Positions 24,943 through 33,316 of a stretch of DNA of 64,000 nucleotides are shown here, piece after piece. Location: assembly GCA_963786495.1 (NCBI GenBank), contig CAWAZL010000002.1, positions 1,116,001 through 1,180,000 of the forward strand. The letters run 5' to 3'. The translations under genes and the position numbers were made by a program. Positions within the stretch are counted from its first letter, which is position 1; every line of letters begins with the position of its first letter. Below the pieces are notes generated by a model. The model ran no database searches. It was not told the origin of the DNA and saw only the letters and a list, made by a program, of their open reading frames with translations. The DNA is from JALZKA01 sp963786495 (GTDB lineage Bacteria; Actinomycetota; Thermoleophilia; Solirubrobacterales; 70-9).

Positions 24943-26450
24943 TGAGAAGAGTGGATCGAGAGGCGGCCAGGGGTCTAGCGGTCATTCTGGGGCTGGTTGT
25001 GACCTTCGCGGTCGCGATCGCCGCCCTGGTGCTGGGCCTTGGGCTGGGTGGCTCAGAAACCGCCGACGTCGAGATCGAGGAGATTTCCCGCGAGGCACGC
25101 TCGGACTCGACGCTCGCGTCGGGCGATCCGCTCGCGTGGTCTCCCGAGACGTCAAACGAACTGGCCAAGCGGGCGGAGCTCGGGACGTCCCACGTCATCT
25201 ACGAGAAGAGCCCAAGCGGCGTGATGGCCTCCGCTGAGCGCACGGCCAAGTGGCGCAAGGACATCGAAGCGGCAGCGCGGCCGGCCGGGGTCGATCCCGA
25301 CACGCTCGAGGCAATCGTCTTCTTGGAAAGCGCGGGCCGCTCGCAGGTGATGGCCGACGGGACTCCGAACTCCGCATCGGGTCTCACTCAGATCATCCCT
25401 TCGACCGCGACGGACTTCCTCGGCATGCAGGTCGACCTGCCTCGGAGCGTCGCGCTTACCAAGGAGATCAACAAGGCGCTTGCGAAGGGCAAGGGCGAGC
25501 TCGCGTCTCGCCTCATCGAACAGCGGAAGAGCGCCGACGAGCGCTTCAATCCGAAGCTCGCGCTCGAAGGAGCCGCCCGCTACCTCCAGATCGCAACCGA
25601 TCGGTTCGGCTCGGAGGAGCTCGCCGTGGCCTCGTACCACATGGGGATCGGCAACCTCGAGAACGTCATCGCCGCATACGTCGACGGGGATGAGGCGGGC
25701 TCGACCGCGGCGACCGTCGCGGAGAATGAGATCGACTACGCCCGCCTCTACTTCGACTCCTCGCCGCAGAACCACGAAGAAGCCTGGGAGCTCCTGTCCG
25801 GGTTCGGGGACGACTCGTCCCTCTACTCGTGGCGGGTACGCGCCTCGGCGGGGATCATGGAGAACTTCCGCAGCGATCCCGCGGCGCTCGAAGAGGCGGT
25901 CCTCCTCGCCACCGAGAAGGCAACGCTCGAGGAGACCTACCACCCAGAGGACTCAACGGAGATATTCGAGACGCCCGAAGACGTGATCGATGCGACTGAC
26001 GACGGCGAGCTCGCGAGGGTGCCGAGCGATCGCTCTTACGGGTTCAAGCTGGCGGGGCAGGCGGGCGAGCTGGCCGAAGAGCTCGACGTCGACCCCGCGA
26101 CCTACCGCGTGCTTCGCCCGCAGGCGCTCGCCGCACTCACCTATCTGGCTGGCAAGGTGCGCGCCGTCTCGGGCGAGGCGAAGCCGCTCACCGTCACGAG
26201 CGCAACGCGCGACCAGGAGTACCAGGACCTCCTGGTCGGCATCAACTCGGAGGCGACGACCGAGTACTCGCTTCACACGACCGGTTGGTCGTTCGACATC
26301 CGCCGGAAGTACGCGTCGGACCGCCAGGCGAAGGCGTTCCAGTTCGCCCTCGACCGCCTGCGGGCGCACGCGATCCTCGACTACGCCTACGAGCCCGCCG
26401 CCATCCACGTCACCGTCTCGGAGAACGCAGACGTGCTCCTCGACGACTGA
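24930..26450 (+). CDS. membrane-anchored lytic transglycosylase with C-terminal M15-like domain
   Basis: A 506-residue protein. An N-terminal membrane anchor (about residues 15-40) is followed by an SLT domain: LEAIVFLESAGRSQVMADG with the catalytic Glu, SASGLTQIIPSTATDFLGM and AVASYHMGIGNLENVIAAY. From about residue 350 a second domain has LTVTSATRDQEYQDLL, EYSLHTTGWSFDIRRKY and AAIHVTV. The S-x-H-x-x-G-x-x-x-D order recalls peptidase M15/DUF5715 muramoyl-peptide carboxypeptidases. One chain could thus cut both glycan and peptide bonds. The start is GTG 24930 or TTG 24942. Confidence 0.7.
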   Translation: MNLTLRRVDREAARGLAVILGLVVTFAVAIAALVLGLGLGGSETADVEIEEISREARSDSTLASGDPLAWSPETSNELAKRAELGTSHVIYEKSPSGVMASAERTAKWRKDIEAAARPAGVDPDTLEAIVFLESAGRSQVMADGTPNSASGLTQIIPSTATDFLGMQVDLPRSVALTKEINKALAKGKGELASRLIEQRKSADERFNPKLALEGAARYLQIATDRFGSEELAVASYHMGIGNLENVIAAYVDGDEAGSTAATVAENEIDYARLYFDSSPQNHEEAWELLSGFGDDSSLYSWRVRASAGIMENFRSDPAALEEAVLLATEKATLEETYHPEDSTEIFETPEDVIDATDDGELARVPSDRSYGFKLAGQAGELAEELDVDPATYRVLRPQALAALTYLAGKVRAVSGEAKPLTVTSATRDQEYQDLLVGINSEATTEYSLHTTGWSFDIRRKYASDRQAKAFQFALDRLRAHAILDYAYEPAAIHVTVSENADVLLDD

Positions 26451-26460
26451 CCGAGGAGGC

Positions 26461-27537
26461 CTAGACCTTCACGGTCATGACGTCGCCGTCGGCCATCACG
26501 TAGTCGCGTCCTTCGAGGCGCAGCTTGCCGACGTCGCGAGCCCCGGCGTAGCCACCGGAATCCACCAGGTCGCGCCAGCCGACCACCTCGGCGCGGACGA
26601 ATGCGGCCTGGATGTCGCCGTGGATCTTTGCCGCCGACTCCCAGGCGGTCGAGCCACGAGGCACGTTCCGGGCCATCGCCTCCTTGTCCTCGCCGGCGGT
26701 GAAGAAAGTGATCAGGTCGAGGAGCTCGAACGCGGTGCGGATCACCCTGGCCAAGCCGGATTCGGACACGCCCATCTCGCCGCGCAGCTCCGTCGCCTCC
26801 TCCGGGTCGTCGATCTCGGCGAGCTCGGACTCGATCCTGGCGCTGATCGCAACAGCCTGGGCGCCGGCGCCGCGCGCGTGCTCGGCAACCGCTTCGGGCA
26901 CCTCGTCGGAGCCCTCGTCGACGTTCGCCACGTAGAGGATCGGCTTCGAGGTCAGAGCCTGCAACTGGCGCGTCGCTTCCGGCGCCTCGGCCGGGACCGG
27001 GACCTCCCGCACGGGGCGGCCGTCCTCGAGCGCCTTAACGACCTGTTCGAGCCAGTCCCGTTCGGCCACGAGCTCCTTGTCGAGCGAGCGTGCCTGCTTC
27101 GTCACGCGCTCGAGCCGGCGGGTCGCCTGGTCGAGGTCGGCGGCCAGGAGCTCGAGCTCGATCAGCTCGATGTCCTCCTGTGGGTCGACGCGGCCCTCCG
27201 GGTGGGGCACGGCGCTCGCGGCATGGGAGCGCACCACATGGCAGATCGCGTCCGTCTCGCGAATGGCGGCCAGGAACCGGTTGCCGAGGCCTTCGCCCTC
27301 CGACGCGCCACGAACCAGGCCGGCGATGTCATGGAACTCGATCGTCTCGAGGACGACGGATGACGACCCTACGGTCTCGGCGACGGCCTCCAGCCGCTCG
27401 TCCGGAACTCCGACCACCGCAACGTTCGGATCGATCGTCGTAAAGGGATAGTCCCCAGTTTCAGCGCCCCCCTGCGTCAGCGCATTGAAAAGAGTGGACT
27501 TCCCCGCGTTCGGAAGCCCGACGATCCCAACCTTCAT
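26461..27537 (-). CDS. ychF: redox/ribosome-associated P-loop NTPase YchF
   Basis: A 358-residue protein of the Obg-related family. G1 is GLPNAGKSTLFNAL; the tip YPFTTIDPN is switch I. G3 is DIAGLVRGASEGEGLGNRFL. The NKxD position carries NVDE, the change that lets YchF prefer ATP over GTP. A coiled-coil insertion (LEDELL-like helices near residues 130-200) and the C-terminal TGS domain (FFTAGEDKEAMA then VMTVKV) complete it. Last gene of the lipid-enzyme operon: its ATG overlaps the PAP2 stop (ATGA). Confidence 0.93.
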   Translation of the reverse strand: MKVGIVGLPNAGKSTLFNALTQGGAETGDYPFTTIDPNVAVVGVPDERLEAVAETVGSSSVVLETIEFHDIAGLVRGASEGEGLGNRFLAAIRETDAICHVVRSHAASAVPHPEGRVDPQEDIELIELELLAADLDQATRRLERVTKQARSLDKELVAERDWLEQVVKALEDGRPVREVPVPAEAPEATRQLQALTSKPILYVANVDEGSDEVPEAVAEHARGAGAQAVAISARIESELAEIDDPEEATELRGEMGVSESGLARVIRTAFELLDLITFFTAGEDKEAMARNVPRGSTAWESAAKIHGDIQAAFVRAEVVGWRDLVDSGGYAGARDVGKLRLEGRDYVMADGDVMTVKV

Positions 27538-28277
27538 GGCGCGGGGTCTGACCCCTCAACCGATTCGGTTGAGCCTGCCTCGGCATCGGCGGGGTCTGAC
27601 CCCTCAGTCGACGCTGGAGACGCCGGCTGCGAGGCCACGAAATCAGCCATCCGCTCCTCGAGCGTTCGCTCGCCCACGCCGGGGACCAAGCCGCCGAGCA
27701 CGACGCCGAACGCCGCGCCGGCGATGACGTCGGACGGGTAGTGCATGCCCAGGTACGGACGCCCGATGCAGATCGCCGTGGCCAGGGCGTAAAGAGGGAC
27801 GCGGGTGCGGGGCTCAACCCTTCCTAGCGCTGTGGCCGCTGCCATCGACGAGGTCGAGTGGGCTGACGGGAAAGACAGCTTCGAGGGCGCCCGCGCGAGC
27901 GGCGGGTGGTCCTCGAGGATGGGCCTTTCGCGGCCGATGGCCAGCTTCACGCCGTAGTTCACGACGACGGCCCCAGGGCCGGTGGCCGCTGCGATGAGCC
28001 AACGCTTTCGCTTCTCCTCGTCACGCGCGGCACCCGCCAAGCCGATGAGCGCCCACACGGCGGCGTGCTCGCCGATGAGTCCAAGGCCCTTGACCACACC
28101 CTCGGAAACCGGATCGTGAGGCGCCTTGGTCCGGAAGAACCGCAGGATCGCCTGATCGGCGGACCCGAGCGCGCCCCGGATGCCGGGCTTTCGGACCGGC
28201 GAGCGCGCGCTACGGCGCCGTGCGAGCAGCCAGTCGATCCTTCGCTCCGGCCTGGTCTTTGTGAAGGGACTCCGCAC
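27534..28277 (-). CDS. PAP2-family membrane phosphatase
   Basis: A 247-residue integral membrane phosphatase. The three motifs are KLAIGRERP, SFPSAHSTSS (Ala for the usual Gly in PSGH) and GRPYLGMHYPSDV, whose His acts as nucleophile. Likely substrates are phosphatidate, phosphatidylglycerophosphate or undecaprenyl diphosphate. The GTG 28277 is preferred because upstream the frame overlaps the PLD gene out of phase. The last 40 residues contain two EGSDP units encoded by two GGGGTCTGACCCC palindromes. Reading order is lipid kinase, cardiolipin synthase, this gene, ychF. Confidence 0.8.
   Translation of the reverse strand: MRSPFTKTRPERRIDWLLARRRSARSPVRKPGIRGALGSADQAILRFFRTKAPHDPVSEGVVKGLGLIGEHAAVWALIGLAGAARDEEKRKRWLIAAATGPGAVVVNYGVKLAIGRERPILEDHPPLARAPSKLSFPSAHSTSSMAAATALGRVEPRTRVPLYALATAICIGRPYLGMHYPSDVIAGAAFGVVLGGLVPGVGERTLEERMADFVASQPASPASTEGSDPADAEAGSTESVEGSDPAP
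27543..27603. repeat. pair of GGGGTCTGACCCC palindromes
   Basis: The 13-mer GGGGTCTGACCCC occurs at 27543-27555 and 27591-27603, 48 bp apart. The spacer begins with a perfect hairpin, TCAACCGA-T-TCGGTTGA (27556-27572). Both lie inside the 3' coding end of the PAP2 gene. A second pair occurs at 37954-38013. Confidence 0.75.
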
Positions 28278-28308
28278 GGGCAGGCGAGGATACGGCGGGA
28301 GGGTTCTC

Positions 28309-29616
28309 TCACATCTCCCGGCGAAACAGCCGCATGGAGGCTTCGCCCGCTCGCATCCGCGCTCCGCGTTCCTTCCAGCGCTCCTCGGTGATCTCGTCGG
28401 AGCGCTTGATGTCCTTCTCGAACTGCTCCGTGAGCAGGCTCGCGAGGTGGGAGTCCCAGACCCCCAGCATGATCTCGTCGTGCAGCTGGAACGAACGGTT
28501 GTCGAAGTTGACCGTCCCAACCGAGGACCAGCACCCGTCGACGGTCAGCGACTTCGCGTGAAGCATCGTCGGCTGGTACTCGAAGAGCCGGACTCCGGCT
28601 TCCAGCAAAGCGCCATACGAGTCGCGGCCCGCCACCCTGACGAAACCCTTGTCAATGTGCGGTCCCGGGACGAGGATGCGGACGCCTACCCCCCTTTCGG
28701 CCGCATCGCAGAGGGCGTCGGTGAACGCCGGCCGTGGGACGAAGTAGGCCGAGGTCAGATCGAGCGACTCGCGGGCCGAGGCAATTGCGAGGTAGTAGAG
28801 CGTTTCGACGTTCGTGTCGCCCACGCCGGACTTCGAGCGGACGAGCTGCATCTGCCCGCCCTCCTCGGACGGCTCGAGGTGCGGCAGATACTCCTGGCCG
28901 GAGAGCACTTCTCCGGTCGCCTCCAGCCAGTGCTCGGTGAAGCAACCTTGAAGGTGGCGAACCACGGGTCCCTTCAGGCGGACGTGCGTGTCGCGCCAAT
29001 GGTCTTCGTCCTGGGCATCGCCGGTCCACTCCTCGGCGATCCCGACGCCTCCCGTCATGCCTACCTTCCCGTCCGCGACCAGGACTCGACGGTGTGAGCG
29101 GTTGGCCAGGCGGCGCATCGTGTAGGGGCGAATGGGCCGGAAGCGGTGGACTACGGCTCCGGCCTCGTTCATGCGGGCGATCTGGTCAGAGTCCATCTGC
29201 ACGGATCCAAGCGCGTCCAGAAGGACCTTCACTTCGACTCCCGCCCGAGCGCGCTCGCAGATCGCGTCCGTGAGCTCTTCCGTGATGTCGCCTCTCCAAT
29301 AGACGTAGGTCTCGAACGTCAGGGTCCTTTCGGCGCTGCGGATTGTGTCCAGCAGGGCCGGGAAAATCTCGTCCCCGTTCACGAACAGCTCGACCTCGGA
29401 GCCCTCGGAGATTGGAGCCCCCGTCAAGGCCTCAGAAGCTCGCAGGAAGTCGGGCGAGTCGACCTCGAGCGTCGTGCCCAGGTCGTAGCCGAACGCACCC
29501 TCGCGCCGATGGCGGAGGCTGTCGGAGACGTACCAGCCGGCCCCGGCGGCCGCTATGCCCGCAGGCCACGCCCAGCGCGCCGCGGACGGCTTCGGCTTGC
29601 TCCACGGCGCTCTCAA
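28309..29616 (-). CDS. cardiolipin synthase-like phospholipase D-family enzyme
   Basis: A 435-residue protein with one N-terminal membrane segment (RWAWPAGIAAAGAGWYVS) and two PLD sites. The first is NRSHRRVLVADGKVGMTGG, where Arg replaces the Lys of HxK; the second is MLHAKSLTVDGCWSSVGTVN. The order TFETYVYWRGD, then DALGS, is that of ClsA-type cardiolipin synthases, which join two phosphatidylglycerols or use CDP-DAG. It starts with TTG overlapping the lipid kinase stop (TTGA). The altered first HxK may still be active, since Arg occurs in some members. Sits between a lipid kinase and a PAP2 phosphatase. Confidence 0.85.
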   Translation of the reverse strand: MRAPWSKPKPSAARWAWPAGIAAAGAGWYVSDSLRHRREGAFGYDLGTTLEVDSPDFLRASEALTGAPISEGSEVELFVNGDEIFPALLDTIRSAERTLTFETYVYWRGDITEELTDAICERARAGVEVKVLLDALGSVQMDSDQIARMNEAGAVVHRFRPIRPYTMRRLANRSHRRVLVADGKVGMTGGVGIAEEWTGDAQDEDHWRDTHVRLKGPVVRHLQGCFTEHWLEATGEVLSGQEYLPHLEPSEEGGQMQLVRSKSGVGDTNVETLYYLAIASARESLDLTSAYFVPRPAFTDALCDAAERGVGVRILVPGPHIDKGFVRVAGRDSYGALLEAGVRLFEYQPTMLHAKSLTVDGCWSSVGTVNFDNRSFQLHDEIMLGVWDSHLASLLTEQFEKDIKRSDEITEERWKERGARMRAGEASMRLFRREM

Positions 29617-30452
29617 CCCACGATCACCTCGACGGCATCCGGGTCCACCCGAAAGGAAGACGTTCCGGCCTCGACGAGTTCACCGTCGACGTTCCAGCTG
29701 ACCACTCCGTCCAGCTCGACCTCAACCGAGGTGCAGCGGACCTTTGTCACGCCCTCCTGCTCGCCGATGCCTCCGCGCCTCAGGCCGTAGGCGTGCTGCA
29801 CGAGTTTTAGGCGCGAGCCACCCTCGATCACGACTACGTCGAGCTTTTGGTCCGACAGCTCGGTCTCGATGGAGGAGCCTCCGCCGAACGCACCGGAGCA
29901 AGCCACCGTCACCTGCCATGCCTCACCGCTGTGGATCTCGTTCTCATCGCAGCGCACGGCGCACTCGATCGGCTCCTCCTGAGCACCCGCACGCGCCGCA
30001 CCCACTGCATACGCGAGAGGGCCGAGCCTCTCCTTGAGGCCGTCCGCGTGCTCGGCGGCGGCGGGAGGAAGACCAGTGCTTGCGACGTTCACGAAGGGGC
30101 GGTCCCCCATCCGGCCGATGTCAAGGAGGCGTGTCCGGGCTCCCGTCGCGGCGAGCTCGCACGCTTCGTTGAGGTCGAGGGGGATCTCGAGCTCGCGAGC
30201 GAAGTCGTTCGCGGTGCCGGTGGGGATGACCGCGAGGCTGATACCGGCGCGCGCCGCCGGCGCGGCGACGCACCCGAGTGAGCCGTCGCCGCCGGCGACG
30301 ACGATTCGATCGGGGTTCGCTGCGACCGCGTCGCCGATCGAATCGAGTGGGAACTCGCGCACCTCGAGGCCTTTGGCGCGCAGGCATTCTGCGACCTCGT
30401 CAGCGTCGCCCGAGCCCGAGTCGGGATTGGTAAGGAGGGCGATCGAACGCAT
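29613..30452 (-). CDS. diacylglycerol kinase-family lipid kinase
   Basis: A 279-residue kinase of the DAGK catalytic (DgkB/YegS-like) family. LLTNPDSGSGDADEVAE is the N-terminal phosphate-binding stretch, VVAGGDGSLGCVAA carries the GGDGS/T signature, and VIPTGTANDFARELEIPLDL is the second conserved block (GTxNDF). NVDGELVEAG closes the C-terminal sandwich. Reaction: ATP plus diacylglycerol or a related lipid to phosphatidate. Start MRSIALLTNPD at 30452; more upstream sequence is not conserved in type. First gene of a four-gene minus-strand operon. Confidence 0.88.
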   Translation of the reverse strand: MRSIALLTNPDSGSGDADEVAECLRAKGLEVREFPLDSIGDAVAANPDRIVVAGGDGSLGCVAAPAARAGISLAVIPTGTANDFARELEIPLDLNEACELAATGARTRLLDIGRMGDRPFVNVASTGLPPAAAEHADGLKERLGPLAYAVGAARAGAQEEPIECAVRCDENEIHSGEAWQVTVACSGAFGGGSSIETELSDQKLDVVVIEGGSRLKLVQHAYGLRRGGIGEQEGVTKVRCTSVEVELDGVVSWNVDGELVEAGTSSFRVDPDAVEVIVG

Positions 30453-30568
30453 CGGGGGACGGTAGCGGCCAATTGGTTTGGGCTCGGCGGATCCGTGGCA
30501 CTGATAGGTCATCAGGGCGTACGCCGTGGGGGTCAGCGGCGCCGGAACACACTCACAGGGAGATTCTC

Positions 30569-32134
30569 TTGACCAAGAAGCTCTTGAGCGTGGCGCTTGC
30601 CGTGCTCGCCATTTGTGGGCTCCTCGCGGCGGGCGCGACGAGCTCGAACAACACCAACAGCAGCGATGCATTCGAAGAGTCGGCTGACCTTCGTGACGCC
30701 GTTTCCGCAAAGGGCGTGATGAAGCATCTGCGGAAGCTCCAAGAGATCGCAGATGAGAACGGGGACAATCGCGCCTCCGGCACTCCGGGCTACGACGAGT
30801 CCGCGGACTACGTCGCGAAGAAGATGGAGCAGGCCGGATACGACGTGGTACGCCAGCCATTCGAGTTCGAGGCTTTCACCGAGGAGACCGAGGCGACGTT
30901 CGAGCAGACCGCGCCGGATGACGTCGAGTACGTCTACGGCGAGGATTTCATCACCGCCGATTTCTCGGGCTCGGGCGACGTGACAGCGCCACTGGAGGCC
31001 GTGGATCTCGTGCTTCCGCCAGGCGCAGAGCCATCCTCCTCCAGCAGCGGTTGCGAGGCGGATGACTTCACCGGGTTCACCCCGGGCAACATCGCGCTGA
31101 TCCAGCGCGGCACCTGCGACTTCGCCGTGAAGGCGGATAACGCCGACGCGGCCGGCGCCTCCGGCGTCGTCCTGTTCAACGAAGGACAGGAGGGCCGAAC
31201 GGACCTGCTGGGTGCGACGCTCGGCGAGCCGCGGCGTGACATCCCGGTGATCGGACTGACGTTCGAGCTCGGCAACGAGCTCGCGAACGGCGAGACCGAC
31301 GGGCCGACCGGAATCACGGTCCACCTGGTCACTGACACGTCGTCGGAGATCGTCACGACCGAGAACGTCATCGCGACGTCCGAGAAAGGCGACCCGGACA
31401 ACGTTGTCATGGCCGGCGCCCATCTGGATTCCGTCGACGACGGGCCGGGCATCAACGACAACGGCTCGGGTTCCGCGGGGATCCTGGAGACGGCTATCCA
31501 GATCTCGAAGCTCGGCATCAAGCCGAAGAACCAGCTCCGCTTCGCATGGTGGGGAGCTGAGGAGTCCGGCCTGGTCGGCTCGACCGAGTACGTGAACCTG
31601 CTGACCGAAGAGGAAGGCGCCAAGATCGCGCTCTACCTCAACTTCGACATGATCGGGTCGCCGAACTTCGCGCGATTCATCTATGACGGAAACGGGTCGG
31701 CATTCGGCCAGTCCGGCCCTGACGGCTCGGACACGATCGAGCGGACGTTCCAGCGCTACTTCTCGGATGCGGACCTGACTTCGGGTCAGACCGCGTTTGA
31801 CGGGCGCTCCGACTACCTACCGTTCATCGAAGTCGGGATTCCGGCCGGCGGCCTGTTCACGGGTGCCGAGGACGTGAAGACCGAGAACGAGCAACTCGCG
31901 TACGGCGGCACCGCCGGCGAGGCGTTCGATCCCTGCTACCACGCGGCGTGCGACGACATCTCGAACGTCTCGAAGCGCGCTCTCGAGCAGATGACCGACG
32001 CGGTGGCCCACTCGGTCCACAAGTTCGCGTTCGATCTGAAGTTCGTGCGCGAAGAGACGGACGAGAGGCGCCAGGCGCGAGCAACGGCTCGGGGCACGAC
32101 CCGAGACCGCGCAGGCAACACCTACGTGCGTTAG
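30569..32134 (+). CDS. secreted M28 aminopeptidase with PA domain
   Basis: A 521-residue zinc aminopeptidase. A signal peptide (KKLLSVALAVLAICGLLAAG) follows a TTG start at 30569 with AGGGAGA before it. A PA insert (GNIALIQRGTCDFAVKADNA) lies at about residues 165-215. The catalytic domain has MAGAHLDSVDDGPGINDNGS (two Zn ligands), WWGAEESGLVGSTEY with the general base Glu, LNFDMIGSPN, and CYHAACDDISNVSKRAL with the last His. The order matches the Streptomyces griseus aminopeptidase group. It should release amino acids outside the cell. Monocistronic, with about 115 bases upstream. Confidence 0.88.
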   Translation: MTKKLLSVALAVLAICGLLAAGATSSNNTNSSDAFEESADLRDAVSAKGVMKHLRKLQEIADENGDNRASGTPGYDESADYVAKKMEQAGYDVVRQPFEFEAFTEETEATFEQTAPDDVEYVYGEDFITADFSGSGDVTAPLEAVDLVLPPGAEPSSSSSGCEADDFTGFTPGNIALIQRGTCDFAVKADNADAAGASGVVLFNEGQEGRTDLLGATLGEPRRDIPVIGLTFELGNELANGETDGPTGITVHLVTDTSSEIVTTENVIATSEKGDPDNVVMAGAHLDSVDDGPGINDNGSGSAGILETAIQISKLGIKPKNQLRFAWWGAEESGLVGSTEYVNLLTEEEGAKIALYLNFDMIGSPNFARFIYDGNGSAFGQSGPDGSDTIERTFQRYFSDADLTSGQTAFDGRSDYLPFIEVGIPAGGLFTGAEDVKTENEQLAYGGTAGEAFDPCYHAACDDISNVSKRALEQMTDAVAHSVHKFAFDLKFVREETDERRQARATARGTTRDRAGNTYVR

Positions 32135-32210
32135 GCGCGCGTCACAGACGATTGGAACGGCGAGGCGTCCCTCACGGGGCGCCTCGTCTCGTTCCGGCTG
32201 TACGGTCCCG

Positions 32211-33306
32211 GTGCAGATGGAAGCCGCAGGGGACGAACGCCTTCGCGAATACGAACGTGGCTTCCGGCGCGCGGGGTTGCCGCTGTTCATCGCGGAGCGC
32301 TCTGCCGCGACGGACATCTTCAATCGCGCCGTCCCGCTGATCGGCTTCGTCTTCCTGGCCGAGGTGCTCGGCGCGCTCAATCTCGAGTGGTCACCGCTGG
32401 CCAATGTCGCGGCGGTCGCAGCAGCTCTCGCGATCTTCCTGATCGGGATCATGCTTCTGAACCGTGCCCGCGGCCGCCCAGTCCGGGCGATTCCGCAGGA
32501 CGTCGGCAAGACGGAGCTCGCGCTCTTCGTGATCGTTCCGGCGGTTCTGCCGCTCATCTTCGGCGGGCAGTGGCGCAGCGCCCTCGTGACCGCGGGCGGC
32601 AACCTCGTGCTGCTCGGCCTGATCTACGCGGTCGTGGGGCTTGGGCTCGTCTCGATCCTCCGCTGGACGCTGGGACGGTTGGTCGGCCAGCTTCGCGCCT
32701 CGTTTGAGCTGTTCGCGCGAGCCGTGCCGCTGTTGATGATCTTCTCGGTCGTCCTCTTCCTGACCGAACGAGGTCTGGCAGGTCTTCACGTCCGTCGAGC
32801 CGGCCTCGCTCGCGATCCTGACGGGCCTGTTTGTGCTCCTCGGGACGAGCTTTCTCGTCGCGCGCCTGCCGCGTGAAGTCAAGGCGCTCGAGCGGGAGGC
32901 GGATGCGGAAGCGCCGCCCCTCGACCGCCGCGAGCTCGTCAACGTCGGCCTCGTCATGTTCGTGAGTCAGGCGCTTCAGGTGCTCTTCGTGAGCCTCGCG
33001 ATCGGCGGCTTCTTCATCGCACTCGGTGTCCTCGCTGTCGATGGAGCGATCACCCAGGACTGGACCGGGAGCCAGCCGCACGACATCATCAAGTTCGATC
33101 TCTTCGGCCACGAGGCGATCCTCAGCGAGGAGCTATTGCGCGTGGCCGGAGCGATCGCCGCCTTCACCGGGCTCTACTTCGCGATCTCGATGCTCACCGA
33201 CGACGTCTACCGGCGTGAGTTCTTAGAAGAACTGACCTCCGAGATGCGCGAGAGCTTCTGCAGGCGGGCGGAGTATCTGCGGCTGCGAGGGAAGCCAAGC
33301 GCATAG
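32211..33306 (+). CDS. integral membrane protein, unknown (frame interrupted)
   Basis: About 364 residues with seven or so hydrophobic segments: GFVFLAEVLGALNLEW, NVAAVAAALAIFLIGIMLL, ALFVIVPAVLPLIFGG, GGNLVLLGLIYAVVGLGLVS, then after the break LAILTGLFVLLGTSFLVARL, ALQVLFVSLAIGGFFIALGV and AGAIAAFTGLYFAISML. The frame shifts once near 32770; restoring it gives EVWQVFTSVEPASLAILTG. A charged loop before the last segments and a basic tail suggest a cytoplasmic C-terminus. I do not recognise the family. Confidence 0.6.
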
Positions 33307-33316
33307 ATTGCGGGGT

